Assembly: GCA_021769035.1 (NCBI GenBank)
Contig: JAETTP010000014.1
Span: forward strand, 1-47,108
Direction: 5' to 3'
Origin: Bacillota bacterium
GTDB lineage: Bacteria > Bacillota > Dehalobacteriia > UBA4068 > UBA4997
Length of the DNA stretch: 47,108 nucleotides
Part shown: one piece after another, positions 6,540 to 15,520 of the stretch
Layout: each line of letters opens with the position of its first letter
Position numbering within the stretch: position 1 is the stretch's first letter
Notes under the pieces: model-generated
Seen by the model: the letters and a program-made list of their open reading frames with translations, nothing else
Told to the model about the DNA's origin: nothing
The model's database searches: none
Made by a program: the position numbers and the translations under genes

Positions 6540-7334
6540 TTACACGCCCATGCTCATCGTTTCCGGCAAAGTGCTGCCGCCGTCGATAACCACCTGGGAG
6601 CCGGTCAGATAGCTGGCTTCGTCGCTGCCCAAAAAGGCGAAAAGCTCGCCCACCTCGGTGGGCTTGGCCAAACGCTGCATTGGCACCGCCTTGGCAATAT
6701 CCGCAATCGCGCTTTCCGGGTCGGCCGGGTTGGATTCCAGGGCAATCTTCTCCACCATCGGGGTTCTGGCATAGCCCAGCTGAGTGCAATTAACCCTGAT
6801 GTTGCGGCTGGCATATTCCACAGCCAGGCATTTGGTGAGGCCCACCAAAGCGGCCTTGGTCAGCGCGTAAGCGGCCTCGCCCGCATCCGCCACCATATCC
6901 CCCGTTACCGAGGAGGCAATCACAATGCTGCCCTTGCCCTGCTCCAGCATATAAGGAATAACCGCCTGGCAGGTGTTCCACACGCCCTTGATGTTCACGT
7001 CGATATGAAAATCGCGTATTTCGTCGGTCATCTCCTCAAAGGGAGCCAGGCGGCACACGCCGGCGTTGCAGCAGGCAATGTCCAGCCGGCCGAACCGCTC
7101 CGCCGTTTGGGCCGCGGCGGCTTTCAGCTGTTCTTTATCCGTCACGTCCACCAGAGCTGTGATAATTTCCGCGCCATATTCCTGGCGCAAGCAGGCCGCG
7201 GTTTCCTCCACCGCCGCGTCAATATCCACCAGACATAGGCGCGCGCCGTAACCAGCGTAAACCTCGGCAATGCCCGCGCCCAAACCAACCGCCGCGCCGG
7301 TAATCAGGGCAATTTTTCCATCTAATTTTGCCAT
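6540..7334 (-). CDS. ucpA: Short-chain dehydrogenase/reductase, UcpA type
   Basis: 264 residues, classical SDR. Cofactor loop TGAAVGLGAGIA at 12-23, LVDIDA after the second strand suggesting NAD preference, NAG motif at 90-92, catalytic Ser 141-142, Tyr 156 and Lys 160 in SSVTGDMVADAGEAAYALTK, and C-terminal YLTGSQVVIDGGSTLPETMS. The stretches VCRLAPFEEMTDEIRDFHID, NIKGVWN, VTGDMVAD and DGGSTLPET match E. coli UcpA closely, whose substrate is uncertain (linked to furfural tolerance). It follows the TfoX-like gene by 26 bases in one operon with the zinc-ribbon and nuclease genes. Confidence 0.85.
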   Translation of the reverse strand: MAKLDGKIALITGAAVGLGAGIAEVYAGYGARLCLVDIDAAVEETAACLRQEYGAEIITALVDVTDKEQLKAAAAQTAERFGRLDIACCNAGVCRLAPFEEMTDEIRDFHIDVNIKGVWNTCQAVIPYMLEQGKGSIVIASSVTGDMVADAGEAAYALTKAALVGLTKCLAVEYASRNIRVNCTQLGYARTPMVEKIALESNPADPESAIADIAKAVPMQRLAKPTEVGELFAFLGSDEASYLTGSQVVIDGGSTLPETMSMGV

Positions 7335-7360
7335 AATATTTTCTCCTTTGTCAATTAAAT

Positions 7361-7609
7361 TTAGCCAATCTGCTTAAAATAGACTTTCAAATCCGCCTTG
7401 CAGGCCTCGCTCAGCTGTTTAATCTCCACGCCTTGAATGGCTGCCTCCAAATGGTAAAGGATGACCACGCAGGTGTTAGGATAAAGCTCTTTCAGGCGAA
7501 AGACGGCCTGCTTGCTGCCAATTTCCCGCAGCTCCTCGGCGGAATGAATGCCCACCGTGTGCAGCTTTTTTTCCATTGTTTTGCCCAATCCTGCCATTTT
7601 CAATCCCAC
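7361..7609 (-). CDS. TfoX C-terminal domain protein
   Basis: An 82-residue stand-alone TfoX_C domain: GLGKTMEKKLHTVGIHSAEE with ELREIGSKQAVFRLKELYP is the helix-hairpin-like DNA-binding fold seen at the C-terminus of Sxy/TfoX competence regulators, here without the N-terminal domain. Single-domain versions are common in Bacillota and of unknown role. A promoter with TATAAT lies about 20 bases upstream, and it is the first gene of the unit running to the nuclease at 4810. Confidence 0.85.
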   Translation of the reverse strand: MGLKMAGLGKTMEKKLHTVGIHSAEELREIGSKQAVFRLKELYPNTCVVILYHLEAAIQGVEIKQLSEACKADLKVYFKQIG

Positions 7610-7629
7610 CTTTTAAATGCTTTAGCCTA

Positions 7630-7658
7630 ATTATATTACAAATTGCCGCTTAAAACAA
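7630..7658 (-). promoter_or_regulatory. Sigma-A promoter for the tfoX-ucpA-nuclease operon
   Basis: Minus strand TTGTTT (7658-7653), 17-base spacer, TATAAT (7635-7630), placed about 20 bases before the TfoX-like start. The -10 is perfect and the -35 matches four of six. Confidence 0.65.
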
Positions 7659-7700
7659 GGCCTGTTTGCAAATCAAAACCAAGTTAAAGCGGCAAAAGAC

Positions 7701-7742
7701 AAAGGTCTGCTCCTGCCAATCAGCGGGAACAGACCTTTTTTT
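7701..7742 (-). terminator. Terminator after the gltS unit (bidirectional form)
   Basis: AAAGGTCTG pairs with CAGACCTTT around a small internal bulge and an 11-base loop. The plus side is followed by TTTTTTT and the minus side by a T-rich CCTTTGTCTTTTG. It follows the small acidic gene that ends at 7757 on the minus strand. Confidence 0.75.
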
Positions 7743-7756
7743 GGAAACAACAATTT

Positions 7757-7942
7757 TCAGGCTTTGCGTTTGCCGGCGTGAATTTCCGGAATCGCCAGCG
7801 TTTCATATTGAATTTCCAGCTCCTCCAGCTCATCGTCCAGCTCCAAATCCTCCGCTTCCGGCTCGGCCGCCGTGATAACCTCCGGCACCGCCAGATTTTC
7901 CGCCCGAAAGGACAAATGCTTTTCCGTCTTTTCCATTATCAA
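7757..7942 (-). CDS. Small acidic hypothetical protein downstream of gltS
   Basis: 61 residues from TTG at 7942, or 59 from the ATG at 7936; GGGAGG stands six bases before the TTG. The middle is very acidic (AEPEAEDLELDDELEELEIQ) and the C-terminus is basic (HAGKRKA). No cysteine, signal or membrane segment. It starts 17 bases after the gltS stop and is followed by a terminator, so it is the last gene of that unit. I recognise no family. Confidence 0.55.
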   Translation of the reverse strand: MIMEKTEKHLSFRAENLAVPEVITAAEPEAEDLELDDELEELEIQYETLAIPEIHAGKRKA

Positions 7943-7959
7943 AAATGGCCTCCCTTGTT

Positions 7960-9144
7960 TTAGAACATATTAATAAACACCGTAATCGTAATGCTGTTGA
8001 TAAAATCCGCAAACATACTGCCAATAATCGGCACCAGCAAATAAGCCTTAACCGAGGGCACAAATTTATCCGTCAGGGCCTGCATATTAGCCATAGCGTT
8101 GGGCGTGGCGCCCATACCAAAGCCGCAGGAACCAGCCGCTAGCACGGCGGCGTCGTAATCGCGGCCCATAACGTTGTAAATGACAAAATAGGCAAAAGCC
8201 GCCATAAACACCGTTTGCACCAGCAGCAGCACCAACAGCGGCAAAGCCAGCTCCGCCAGCTGCCAAAGCTTCAGCGTAATCATCGCGATACCCAAAAACA
8301 GCGACAGGCAAATGCCGCCAATATCGTTAATCTCGCCCATATGCACGGTGAAACGGCCACCATATTCGCTGAGGTTGCGCATAATGGCCGCGATAATCAT
8401 TGCACCGATGTAAACGGGAAAGGTCATGCCGGTTTTGGAAAGCGCCCAGGAAATAACGGTGCCCAGGCCCATAGCAATCGCAATCTGATAAGCCGCCGGC
8501 GCATAGTTGCGGGCGGAACGGTGGTGCTTCTTCTCGTCGGCCACCAGCTCCGCGTCGTCGGCCTGCACGGCCGTTTTCAGCAAATCGTGCTTCAAGATCA
8601 GGCGGCGGCCCAAAGGCCCGCCCATCAGGGAGCCCGCCAGCAGGCCAAAGGTGGCCGCCGCGGTGCAAAGGGTGGTGGCTCCGGCCAAGCCCAAATCCTC
8701 CAGCACCGGCCCAAAAGCGCCGGCCGTGCCGTGGCCGCCCACCATCGGAATAGAGCCGGTGCACAGGCCAATATAAGGGTCAATGCCCAGCAGGCTGGCA
8801 AAGCCCAGGGCCAAACCGTTTTGGGACACAATCAGCACAATCACGCAGGCCAGAAAAACCAGCAAGCTGACGCCGCCGCTTTTCAACACCTTCAAATTGG
8901 CTTGAAAGCCCACCGAGGTGAAAAACATCACCATACAAACATTTTTCAGCGTTTCGTCAAAGCTGAACTCCACCAGCCCGCTGACATAAAGCGCACAGGA
9001 AGCGACGGCAAAGATCAGGCCGCCCACCACCGGCGCAGGAATACAAAAGGTTTCCAGCACGCTGATTTTCCGGCGCAGCCAAGCGCCCAGATACAGCACA
9101 GCCACCGCCAGGGTTTGATACATATCTAAGGATAATTGAAACAT
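7960..9144 (-). CDS. gltS: Sodium/glutamate symporter
   Basis: A 394-residue GltS-family carrier (ESS family) that imports glutamate with sodium through the cytoplasmic membrane. About ten hydrophobic helices in two inverted halves are visible. Family landmarks are the N-terminal LDMYQTLAVAVLYLGAWLR, the pore loop GGHGTAGAFG near residue 150, and GFGMGATPNAMANMQALT near 345, which mirrors it in the second half. Length is normal. It begins nine bases after the TAXI-protein stop, so both are translated from one message; a binding protein is not part of known GltS systems. Confidence 0.93.
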   Translation of the reverse strand: MFQLSLDMYQTLAVAVLYLGAWLRRKISVLETFCIPAPVVGGLIFAVASCALYVSGLVEFSFDETLKNVCMVMFFTSVGFQANLKVLKSGGVSLLVFLACVIVLIVSQNGLALGFASLLGIDPYIGLCTGSIPMVGGHGTAGAFGPVLEDLGLAGATTLCTAAATFGLLAGSLMGGPLGRRLILKHDLLKTAVQADDAELVADEKKHHRSARNYAPAAYQIAIAMGLGTVISWALSKTGMTFPVYIGAMIIAAIMRNLSEYGGRFTVHMGEINDIGGICLSLFLGIAMITLKLWQLAELALPLLVLLLVQTVFMAAFAYFVIYNVMGRDYDAAVLAAGSCGFGMGATPNAMANMQALTDKFVPSVKAYLLVPIIGSMFADFINSITITVFINMF

Positions 9145-9153
9145 AGCGACCTC

Positions 9154-10167
9154 CTAACTGGCGTCTTGCCCGCCGGAAACAGCCGTAACCGCTCCGCCGC
9201 CGCCCACCGCCACCTGCCGGCCCTGCTCGGTATAGTAGGCCGCCGCGCCAGGGTGAAACGGAATAGGCACAGCCTCCGTAGCCATTCCCAGCTCCGGCAG
9301 AGTATCAAAATTGGTGGCATATTGCACGCTGGCCGCATTATCGAACAGCGTCGCCAAAATTTGCTTAACCGTGTCGTCCGCCAGCTGGTTGCTGGCCAGC
9401 AGCACCGCCTTAACGCCAATCGTCTGCACGTCGGCCTCCTGTCCCTGATAGGTGCCGGCCGGCACGGTGCACTCAATATAGCAATCGTACAGGCTGAGCA
9501 GCTGCGCAATAGCGCGCTCATCCAGAGAAATCAGGCGAATATCCTGCTCCCGGGCCAGCTCCGCCACCGCCGTGGTGGGCGCGCTGGCCGTGCAGAAGAA
9601 AGCGTCAATCTGCCCCTCCGCCAGCGCCGCGGCCGAATCCGCAAAGGACAAGCGGCTGACCTCGCCCAGCATATCCAACGTGAGGCCGTTGGCCTGCAAC
9701 AGGCGCTCCGCATTGCGGGTTACGCCGGAATCCTCCGCGCCCACGGAAACCCTTTGGCCAACCAAATCCGCCACAGTAAAGATGTCGGAATCCGCAGCCA
9801 CCACCAGCTGGCAGGCCTCGGTGTAAAGCCCGGCCACGGCGCTGTAGCCGGCAAGGGGCGCCCCGGCAAAATCGCCCTGGCCGCCGGCCGCGTCCTGCAA
9901 GGTGTCGCTTTGGGCAATCGCCAGCTGCAAAAAGCCCTGCTGCAACAAGCGCAGATTGGCGGCAGAGCCGGCAGTGGTTTTAACATCCACCTGAATGGCC
10001 GCCTTTTCCTCCAGCAGCTGGGCCAGCACGTTGCCCCAGGCATAGTAATTGCCGCCGGCGCCGGCCGTGCCAAAGCGCAGCTGCGCCTCCTTGGGCTGGC
10101 AGGCGCAAAGCAGGCCCAAAACCAACAGCAAACCCAGCAGGCAAATGCCTTTCTTAGTTTTGTTCAC
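9154..10167 (-). CDS. TAXI-family solute-binding lipoprotein
   Basis: 337 residues from GTG at 10167, which has AAAGGAG twelve bases upstream. Signal sequence with lipobox LCAC (lipidated Cys 23), then RFGTAGAGGNYYAWGNVLAQ, the opening of TAXI (TRAP-associated extracytoplasmic immunogenic) binding proteins, KTTAGSAANLRLLQQGFLQL and AIAQSD. A Thermus TAXI protein binds glutamate/glutamine. TAXI proteins normally feed a fused TRAP permease (DctQM), but none is in this window; the next gene is the glutamate carrier GltS and the previous one a chemoreceptor. This suggests a glutamate-sensing or capturing role; ligand and partner are inferred. Confidence 0.88.
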   Translation of the reverse strand: MNKTKKGICLLGLLLVLGLLCACQPKEAQLRFGTAGAGGNYYAWGNVLAQLLEEKAAIQVDVKTTAGSAANLRLLQQGFLQLAIAQSDTLQDAAGGQGDFAGAPLAGYSAVAGLYTEACQLVVAADSDIFTVADLVGQRVSVGAEDSGVTRNAERLLQANGLTLDMLGEVSRLSFADSAAALAEGQIDAFFCTASAPTTAVAELAREQDIRLISLDERAIAQLLSLYDCYIECTVPAGTYQGQEADVQTIGVKAVLLASNQLADDTVKQILATLFDNAASVQYATNFDTLPELGMATEAVPIPFHPGAAAYYTEQGRQVAVGGGGAVTAVSGGQDAS

Positions 10168-10190
10168 GTTCGTCAGCTCCTTTCCAAAAC

Positions 10191-10221
10191 ACGCCCCTGC
10201 TGCCCAAACAGCCAGGGGCGT
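10191..10221 (-). terminator. Hairpin between the chemoreceptor and TAXI genes
   Basis: ACGCCCCTG and CAGGGGCGT pair perfectly with a 13-base loop; the minus strand continues with GTTTTGG, a weak U-tract. It may partly terminate the chemoreceptor message or stabilise a processed end. Confidence 0.5.
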
Positions 10222-10229
10222 ATTAAAAA

Positions 10230-12257
10230 TTATCTTATATGAAAACGGCTAATCAGTTCGTTCAAAGTTCTGGCTTGCTCGGAAAGCTCCTTGGAAACTG
10301 CGGCGCTTCTTTCCGCCGCTGAGGAGTTGGTCTGCACCACCGTGGAAATCTCTTTAATACCGTTTTCCACCGAAACAATCATCTCCGATTGCCGCATGCT
10401 TGCTTCGGCAATCTCATCCATCAATGTTTTAATCGACTGAATACAATCATTGATAAGCTGCATTGTCGAAACGGCAAGATTAGTGGAATCAGTGCCAATT
10501 TGCACATCCTTAATGGAATGGTTGATTAAAGTGTTGGTGTTTTGGGCAGCCTCGGCCGATTTTGCCGCCAGGCTGCGCACCTCGTCCGCCACAATGGAAA
10601 AGCCCTTGCCGGCCGCTCCAGCATGCACCGCCTCCACCGAAGCGTTCAGGGCCAGAACATTGGTCTGGAAAGCAATATCCTCAATTGTTTTGGTAATGCT
10701 GACAATCTGAGCAGAGGATTTGGCGATATTGTTGGTGGCGTCCAGCAGTTGCTCCATTTTGGTGTCGGCCTCGGCTGCGTAGCCGGTGGCCTTGGCAACC
10801 AGCTCGCTGGCGTCGCCGCAGCGCACGGCGCTGTCCTGAATTTGCGAGGTTATCGCCGTCACGTTGTTCACCAATCCCTCAATGGAAACCGCCTGCTCCA
10901 TAGTGCCCTGAGAAAGCGCCTGCGCATCGGTGGAAACCCTGTCGGCGCTGACATCCACCTGATTAGCCACCTGGGATATATCCCGGATAACATTCATCAG
11001 GTTGGCGTGGATTGATTGCAGACTGGCCGCCAAGGCCCTAAAATCGCCTATATAATAGGATTCATTTTGGCTAACGTCCACAGTCAGGTTACCTTTGGCA
11101 ATCTCGCCCAAAATCCGACCGACGTCGTCAATGGTCTGTTGCAGGCAGCCGCAAACACGGTGCGTGGTTTTGGCAATCAGACCGATTTCATCAGTGCGTT
11201 CGTAAAAAGCGGCCAGCTCCTGGTCGGCTGAAAGGTTGAGGTCGCCCAGCCGGTTTATCGCCCGCTCCACCACCATAAGCTCCCGGCCCTCGCGCCGTAA
11301 AATCAGCAAATTAACCAGGATAATCAAAGCGGCCATCAAAGCGCACAGCACGCCCACCAAAAGCCGCACTGTTGTCACAGCGCCGTAAACCTCGCTGATA
11401 TTGTCGCGCACCATAAAAACCCAACCGCGATCCTTGAGATATTTGTAAACCACCAGCTGTTCAACACCGTTTTCGTCTTGATAGGTGTAGGTGCTGGCCT
11501 GCGTGCTGCCGTCCGCCTGAATCCGTCGGATAATCTCCTGATAGCCGGCGTCGGCCGTTTGCGTGTTCAGCAGAGCCTCATCCTCGTGGTACAGATAAAC
11601 GCCGTTTTCCACATTCAAAAACACATACTCGCTATTAGGCAGGCCTTTAATATCCAAATCCAGCAGCGAATCCATCAAACGGCTGGCGTAAACGCCGGCC
11701 CCCACATAACCGATACATTTCTGCTCCACAAAAATGGGATAATACATAGAAATAATCATGCTGCCGGTGCCGGGCGATTTCATAATCCCCAAATTGGTTA
11801 ACTGCTGCTGCGCCAAAATAGTTTTTTGAAAGGTTTGTAACGAATCCCCCGTGCGCGTGGTTATGCCGATAGCGCTCGGCGAGGTGTGCGTTAAAACATA
11901 GGTGTTAGGGGTGGCAATATATAGACCCTCAAAAATTCCCTTAACAGAAGCAAAATTCTCCGTGTATTGCTGAGCCCTGGCCAGCAGCTCTGGATTTTCT
12001 GGATTAAGCAACAAATTCTGCACATCGCCCCCCAGGGCAAAGGCGGTCATATATTCCTCTGCGGAGGCAACATAATCATTAATGATGGCGGCCCGCGCTT
12101 CCACAGCGTCGGTCATCTGATTGGTAATATCATTTTTAACCATTGAGGCAGCATTGGTTGATACAATTATCCAAAGCAACAACATCCCGGCCAGCGTTAT
12201 TACTGTTGTCACAATACTAATCCGTGTCGCCAATTTTTTGTTTATAAGTATTTTCAT
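10230..12257 (-). CDS. Methyl-accepting chemotaxis protein with dCache sensor
   Basis: 675 residues: TM helix at about 12-34, an extracellular double-Cache sensor to about 290 (LYIATPNTYVLTHTSPSAIG, YYPIFVEQKCIGYVGAGVYA), second TM at 298-322, HAMP region, then the cytoplasmic signalling rod. The rod tip, EDIAFQTNVLALNASVEAVH then AGAAGKGFSIVADEVRSLA, is the CheA/CheW contact hairpin, but the usual EAARAGE has become EAVHAGA. It couples ligand binding outside to CheA. Gene order places it right before the TAXI and GltS genes. No other che or flagellar genes are in this window. ATG has GGAGGAAGTAT upstream. Confidence 0.92.
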   Translation of the reverse strand: MKILINKKLATRISIVTTVITLAGMLLLWIIVSTNAASMVKNDITNQMTDAVEARAAIINDYVASAEEYMTAFALGGDVQNLLLNPENPELLARAQQYTENFASVKGIFEGLYIATPNTYVLTHTSPSAIGITTRTGDSLQTFQKTILAQQQLTNLGIMKSPGTGSMIISMYYPIFVEQKCIGYVGAGVYASRLMDSLLDLDIKGLPNSEYVFLNVENGVYLYHEDEALLNTQTADAGYQEIIRRIQADGSTQASTYTYQDENGVEQLVVYKYLKDRGWVFMVRDNISEVYGAVTTVRLLVGVLCALMAALIILVNLLILRREGRELMVVERAINRLGDLNLSADQELAAFYERTDEIGLIAKTTHRVCGCLQQTIDDVGRILGEIAKGNLTVDVSQNESYYIGDFRALAASLQSIHANLMNVIRDISQVANQVDVSADRVSTDAQALSQGTMEQAVSIEGLVNNVTAITSQIQDSAVRCGDASELVAKATGYAAEADTKMEQLLDATNNIAKSSAQIVSITKTIEDIAFQTNVLALNASVEAVHAGAAGKGFSIVADEVRSLAAKSAEAAQNTNTLINHSIKDVQIGTDSTNLAVSTMQLINDCIQSIKTLMDEIAEASMRQSEMIVSVENGIKEISTVVQTNSSAAERSAAVSKELSEQARTLNELISRFHIR

Positions 12258-12287
12258 ATACTTCCTCCAGCAAAAGATATTAATGAT

Positions 12288-15200
12288 TTACTTACCCCAA
12301 AGACTCAGCAGCATTTGGGCCGCCTCCGCCCGCGTGGCCGCGGCCTGAGGGGACAGACGACCTTGCGCGTCGCCGCTGAGCACGCCCTGCTGCACCGCCC
12401 AAGCAAAAGCTGGCTGCGCCGAACGGGAAATTTCCCCAACGTCGCGGAAGCTGCTTAAACCGGGATAATCCATCAGCATAGGGCTGCCCGCCTGCCGCCA
12501 AAGGATCACCGCCAGCTGCTCCCGGCTGATGGCCTGATTAGGCGCAAAACGCCCGGCCTCCACGCCCTGCACCAGCTGCTGATCTGCCGCCCAGGCCACA
12601 GCCCCGGCAAACCAGTCCGTCGGCTGCACATCGGCAAAGGCCGCCGCAGTCGGTCCCTCTGGCCGACCGGCCCGGTTATACAAAACCTGCACCAACTGCG
12701 CGCGGCTGAGCGGCTCGCCAGGGGCAAAACGCGCCTCCTCTACGCCGTTCATCAATCCTTGGCCGTAAACATACTGCACAGCCGGGCCAAACCAGGCCTC
12801 CGCCGACACGTCGGCAAAGGGCAGAGCCGGCGCGCCCGCCTGATAAAGCGCGGCGTTGTAGGTAACCGCCGCCAGCTCCGGCCCGTTGGTGAAAGCCACG
12901 CCGCCGTCCGCCACTCGGTTAGTAGCCGGGTGAGAAGCGGCAAAGGTCAGGCCGTTTATCACCGTGCCGGAGCCAACCAACAGATAGCGCTCGTTCTCGT
13001 GGCCGGATTGCGGGCCCACGCCGCCGGGCACGGTTGGGTCGTTCCAGGTAACGTCCACGCCGTACCAAAAGCCGTCCTCCATCTGCACCAAGTTCCACAT
13101 ATGCGCCTCACCGCCGCCGTCCTTGGCATAGCGAGCATAGCCGTCGGCCAGCACGCAAGGTATGTTCAGCTTATCGCAAATCACCTTAAAAGCGCGGGAG
13201 TAGCCGTCGCAAACCGGGCCGTTGCTTCCGAAACGCCCCTCCAGGGCGCTCAGACACTCGTGCGGCTCATTGCCAATGCTGAACAAATCGGCGGAGGTGT
13301 TATATTCGTTATGTAGGGTCAGCCAGCTGTTTAGGGCCCGCAGCTGCTCCACCCGGCTGCCGGCCGAAGGCATGGCCTGCAAAATTTGGTTCACCGCCGC
13401 TTCGCGCCGTTGCAAGCCCTGGCTCACCGCACCCGGAGCCGTCCAAGCGGCGGAACGCAGACTGAAAGCTTGGTTATCCGCCAACGTGAAGAAGAAATAG
13501 GCCTCCTCCACCACCCGGTTGTCGTATTTTACAGAAACGGTTAAAATGCGCACCTTGCTTTTGCCGCTGAGCCAGAAGATTTCCGGGTGGTCGCGGTCAA
13601 AGGCCTGAAAGGTGGTGGTTATGTAGGTGCAGGCGTCCTGACGCTGCTTTTCGTAATCAGCGTTGCCGCTTTTCGTCAATCTGGTAACGAATATGCCGTT
13701 AAAAGTGCTGCTCAGCACCACGTCGCCCTCCTGCAAAGCCGGGTAATCAATGGCCCGATCGCCGGCCGTCACGTCCACCAGCAGATATTCGTCCTGCGTG
13801 AAAGGCCGCTCGTCACTCGTAAAGCCGCCCGCCAAAACCGGCTGCGGCGTGCTGGTGACAGTTTCCGCCTGATTCACAGTGAAACGCCGGCCGCTTATAT
13901 GTTTGGGGTTTTTGGCCCGCAAAGTGTAATATTCATCTTCAATCAAGTAATCCGCCAGCTCGTCGTTGTTGCTGCCGCTTTGCAGCGTTTGATACAGGGT
14001 TTTGGTATAGGCCGGCATATCCACCCGATCATACCAACGCACCTGCGGCTCCGGCTTCACAATCGCTTGCAGATAGGACTCGCCCAGGCCGGAAATGGTA
14101 AAATCCGGCGATTCACTGGTGACCAGCTCGTCTACACGCTCCACCGAGGGGCCGTCGTCATAATCATCACCGCCGCTATCGTCGCTGCCGGAAGGCTCCG
14201 GCGTTGGTTCTGGTATATCCAGCCAGTTGGCCGCCACAATATAGGTTCCGGCTGCCGCGTAAGCATATTCCGCACCGGCCGCCAGCTGCAAATCTGCCTG
14301 CACCTGCCAGCCGGCAAACTGCCGGCCTGCCGGCGGCGTGAAAGCGCACTCCGGCAGGGTGAAATTAAAGCCGGGAGCCGTCACAATATCAGACATAACG
14401 CCGCTGCCGCCGTTGGCGTTAAACTGCACCGTCACAATGACCTCCGGCGGTAAATCTTGCCAAACGGCGCTAATCGTAATTTCCCCGGTTGCAGGCGCAA
14501 TCTGGCTTAAATCCACCGTTTCGCCGGCGGCATAAGCCTGAGTGGAGCCGGCAACCTGCCACTGCAAAAACTCTTTTCCGACCGGCGGCGTGAATGAACA
14601 TTCCGGCAGTGTCAGCGGCGTCGTGTTATCCGTCACCACGTCCGGCATTGCCCCACTGCCACCGTTGGCGTCAAAATGCACCGTGAGGGCGTCCCGCCAA
14701 AGCGAGGTGACAACAACCTCTCTGGTCGAGGTTATCAGCTGGCTTAAAATCAGCGTGTCGCCCTCGTTGTGCAGTTGAGCGTCGCCATCAAGGTGCCAAC
14801 CCTGAAAGAGCTTTCCCGCCGGCGGCGTAAATGTGCAATTAGGAAAGGTGAAGCTATCCCCCACCGCCACCGTCTGCGAGGCAATAGCGCCGCTGCCGCC
14901 GTTGGCCTCAAAGGTTACGGTGTAGGGCAAATCACTGATGGTGATTTGCGGAACAACCAAGGACATAGCAACGCCGGAATCATCCACCAGGCCAGCCGCA
15001 GTTTCAATCGTTATCGATAGACTGCCGGCCTGAGCGGTTCCGCTGAAAGCCAGCTCCAGCGTATGGTTGGCGTTATCCACCGTCACCGCATTCAGTGTCA
15101 GGCCCGTTTCCGCCGTATTGATTGTATAATTGCTCACATTGGCGGCCGCAGTTTCATCAAAAACAGTTTCTTCATTAAAAGTTAGGGTCACAAACGGGTT

Positions 15201-15326
15201 CACCACGCCCACGCCCATTTCAGCAGGGCTTTGGCCAGCTATCTCCGGCAAGGCCCAGGCTGTTTGCGGCAACAGGCAGAAAGCTATAAATGCGGCCCAG
15301 AAGCCAAAAAACCGCTTAATCTTCAT
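12288..15326 (-). CDS. Secreted SLH-anchored transglutaminase-like surface protein
   Basis: 1012 residues. Signal peptide ending at AWA-LP (about 25); a Big/SbsA-like domain (30-130, NPFVTLTFNE...); three InlB_B repeats starting VTFEANGGSG, VHFDANGGSG and VQFNANGGSG with GWHL/QWQV/GWQV ends; a Ser/Asp/Gly linker at about 370-390; a transglutaminase-like core around 680-800 with catalytic Cys in PVCDGYSRAFK, His in EAHMWN and Asp in VDVTWND; and three C-terminal SLH domains (FADV..W, FADV..W, FRDV; SRAQ, SREQ, TRAE motifs) for binding pyruvylated cell-wall polymer. Likely a cell-surface protease or crosslinking enzyme; substrate unknown. Start has AAGGAGAGATAATT. It ends 30 bases before the chemoreceptor start. 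Confidence 0.9.
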   Translation of the reverse strand: MKIKRFFGFWAAFIAFCLLPQTAWALPEIAGQSPAEMGVGVVNPFVTLTFNEETVFDETAAANVSNYTINTAETGLTLNAVTVDNANHTLELAFSGTAQAGSLSITIETAAGLVDDSGVAMSLVVPQITISDLPYTVTFEANGGSGAIASQTVAVGDSFTFPNCTFTPPAGKLFQGWHLDGDAQLHNEGDTLILSQLITSTREVVVTSLWRDALTVHFDANGGSGAMPDVVTDNTTPLTLPECSFTPPVGKEFLQWQVAGSTQAYAAGETVDLSQIAPATGEITISAVWQDLPPEVIVTVQFNANGGSGVMSDIVTAPGFNFTLPECAFTPPAGRQFAGWQVQADLQLAAGAEYAYAAAGTYIVAANWLDIPEPTPEPSGSDDSGGDDYDDGPSVERVDELVTSESPDFTISGLGESYLQAIVKPEPQVRWYDRVDMPAYTKTLYQTLQSGSNNDELADYLIEDEYYTLRAKNPKHISGRRFTVNQAETVTSTPQPVLAGGFTSDERPFTQDEYLLVDVTAGDRAIDYPALQEGDVVLSSTFNGIFVTRLTKSGNADYEKQRQDACTYITTTFQAFDRDHPEIFWLSGKSKVRILTVSVKYDNRVVEEAYFFFTLADNQAFSLRSAAWTAPGAVSQGLQRREAAVNQILQAMPSAGSRVEQLRALNSWLTLHNEYNTSADLFSIGNEPHECLSALEGRFGSNGPVCDGYSRAFKVICDKLNIPCVLADGYARYAKDGGGEAHMWNLVQMEDGFWYGVDVTWNDPTVPGGVGPQSGHENERYLLVGSGTVINGLTFAASHPATNRVADGGVAFTNGPELAAVTYNAALYQAGAPALPFADVSAEAWFGPAVQYVYGQGLMNGVEEARFAPGEPLSRAQLVQVLYNRAGRPEGPTAAAFADVQPTDWFAGAVAWAADQQLVQGVEAGRFAPNQAISREQLAVILWRQAGSPMLMDYPGLSSFRDVGEISRSAQPAFAWAVQQGVLSGDAQGRLSPQAAATRAEAAQMLLSLWGK

Positions 15327-15456
15327 AATTATCTCTCCTTAATGCAAACCTAAGATTAATATAGCACTTTTCGGCCAATTTTGCAATATTAATCCCAACA
15401 AATTACAGCAGCTTTTTCAAAATTGTAATATTCCTTTTTTTATTTGTTGATAGCCA

Positions 15457-15485
15457 TTGCAATTTTAGCCGCAAAGTGTTATCAT
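15457..15485 (+). promoter_or_regulatory. Promoter for the ywlE-rpiB-ywlG unit
   Basis: TTGCAA, a 17-base spacer and TATCAT, 35 bases before the ywlE start; both boxes match sigma-A at four or five of six positions. The rest of the gap from the SLH gene (15327-15456) is AT-rich and holds nothing else I can name. Confidence 0.55.
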
Positions 15486-15520
15486 TCCTATTATACAAAT
15501 ATCTGTAAAGGAGGGCTAAT

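Noticed and set aside
9136-10242. 368-codon plus-strand frame opposite the TAXI gene, and similar long plus frames at 8215-9129, 21237-22232 and 40065-41102
   Set aside because: All overlap well-recognised minus-strand genes, are rich in Arg, His and Gln typical of antisense translation, and lack ribosome sites or family resemblance.
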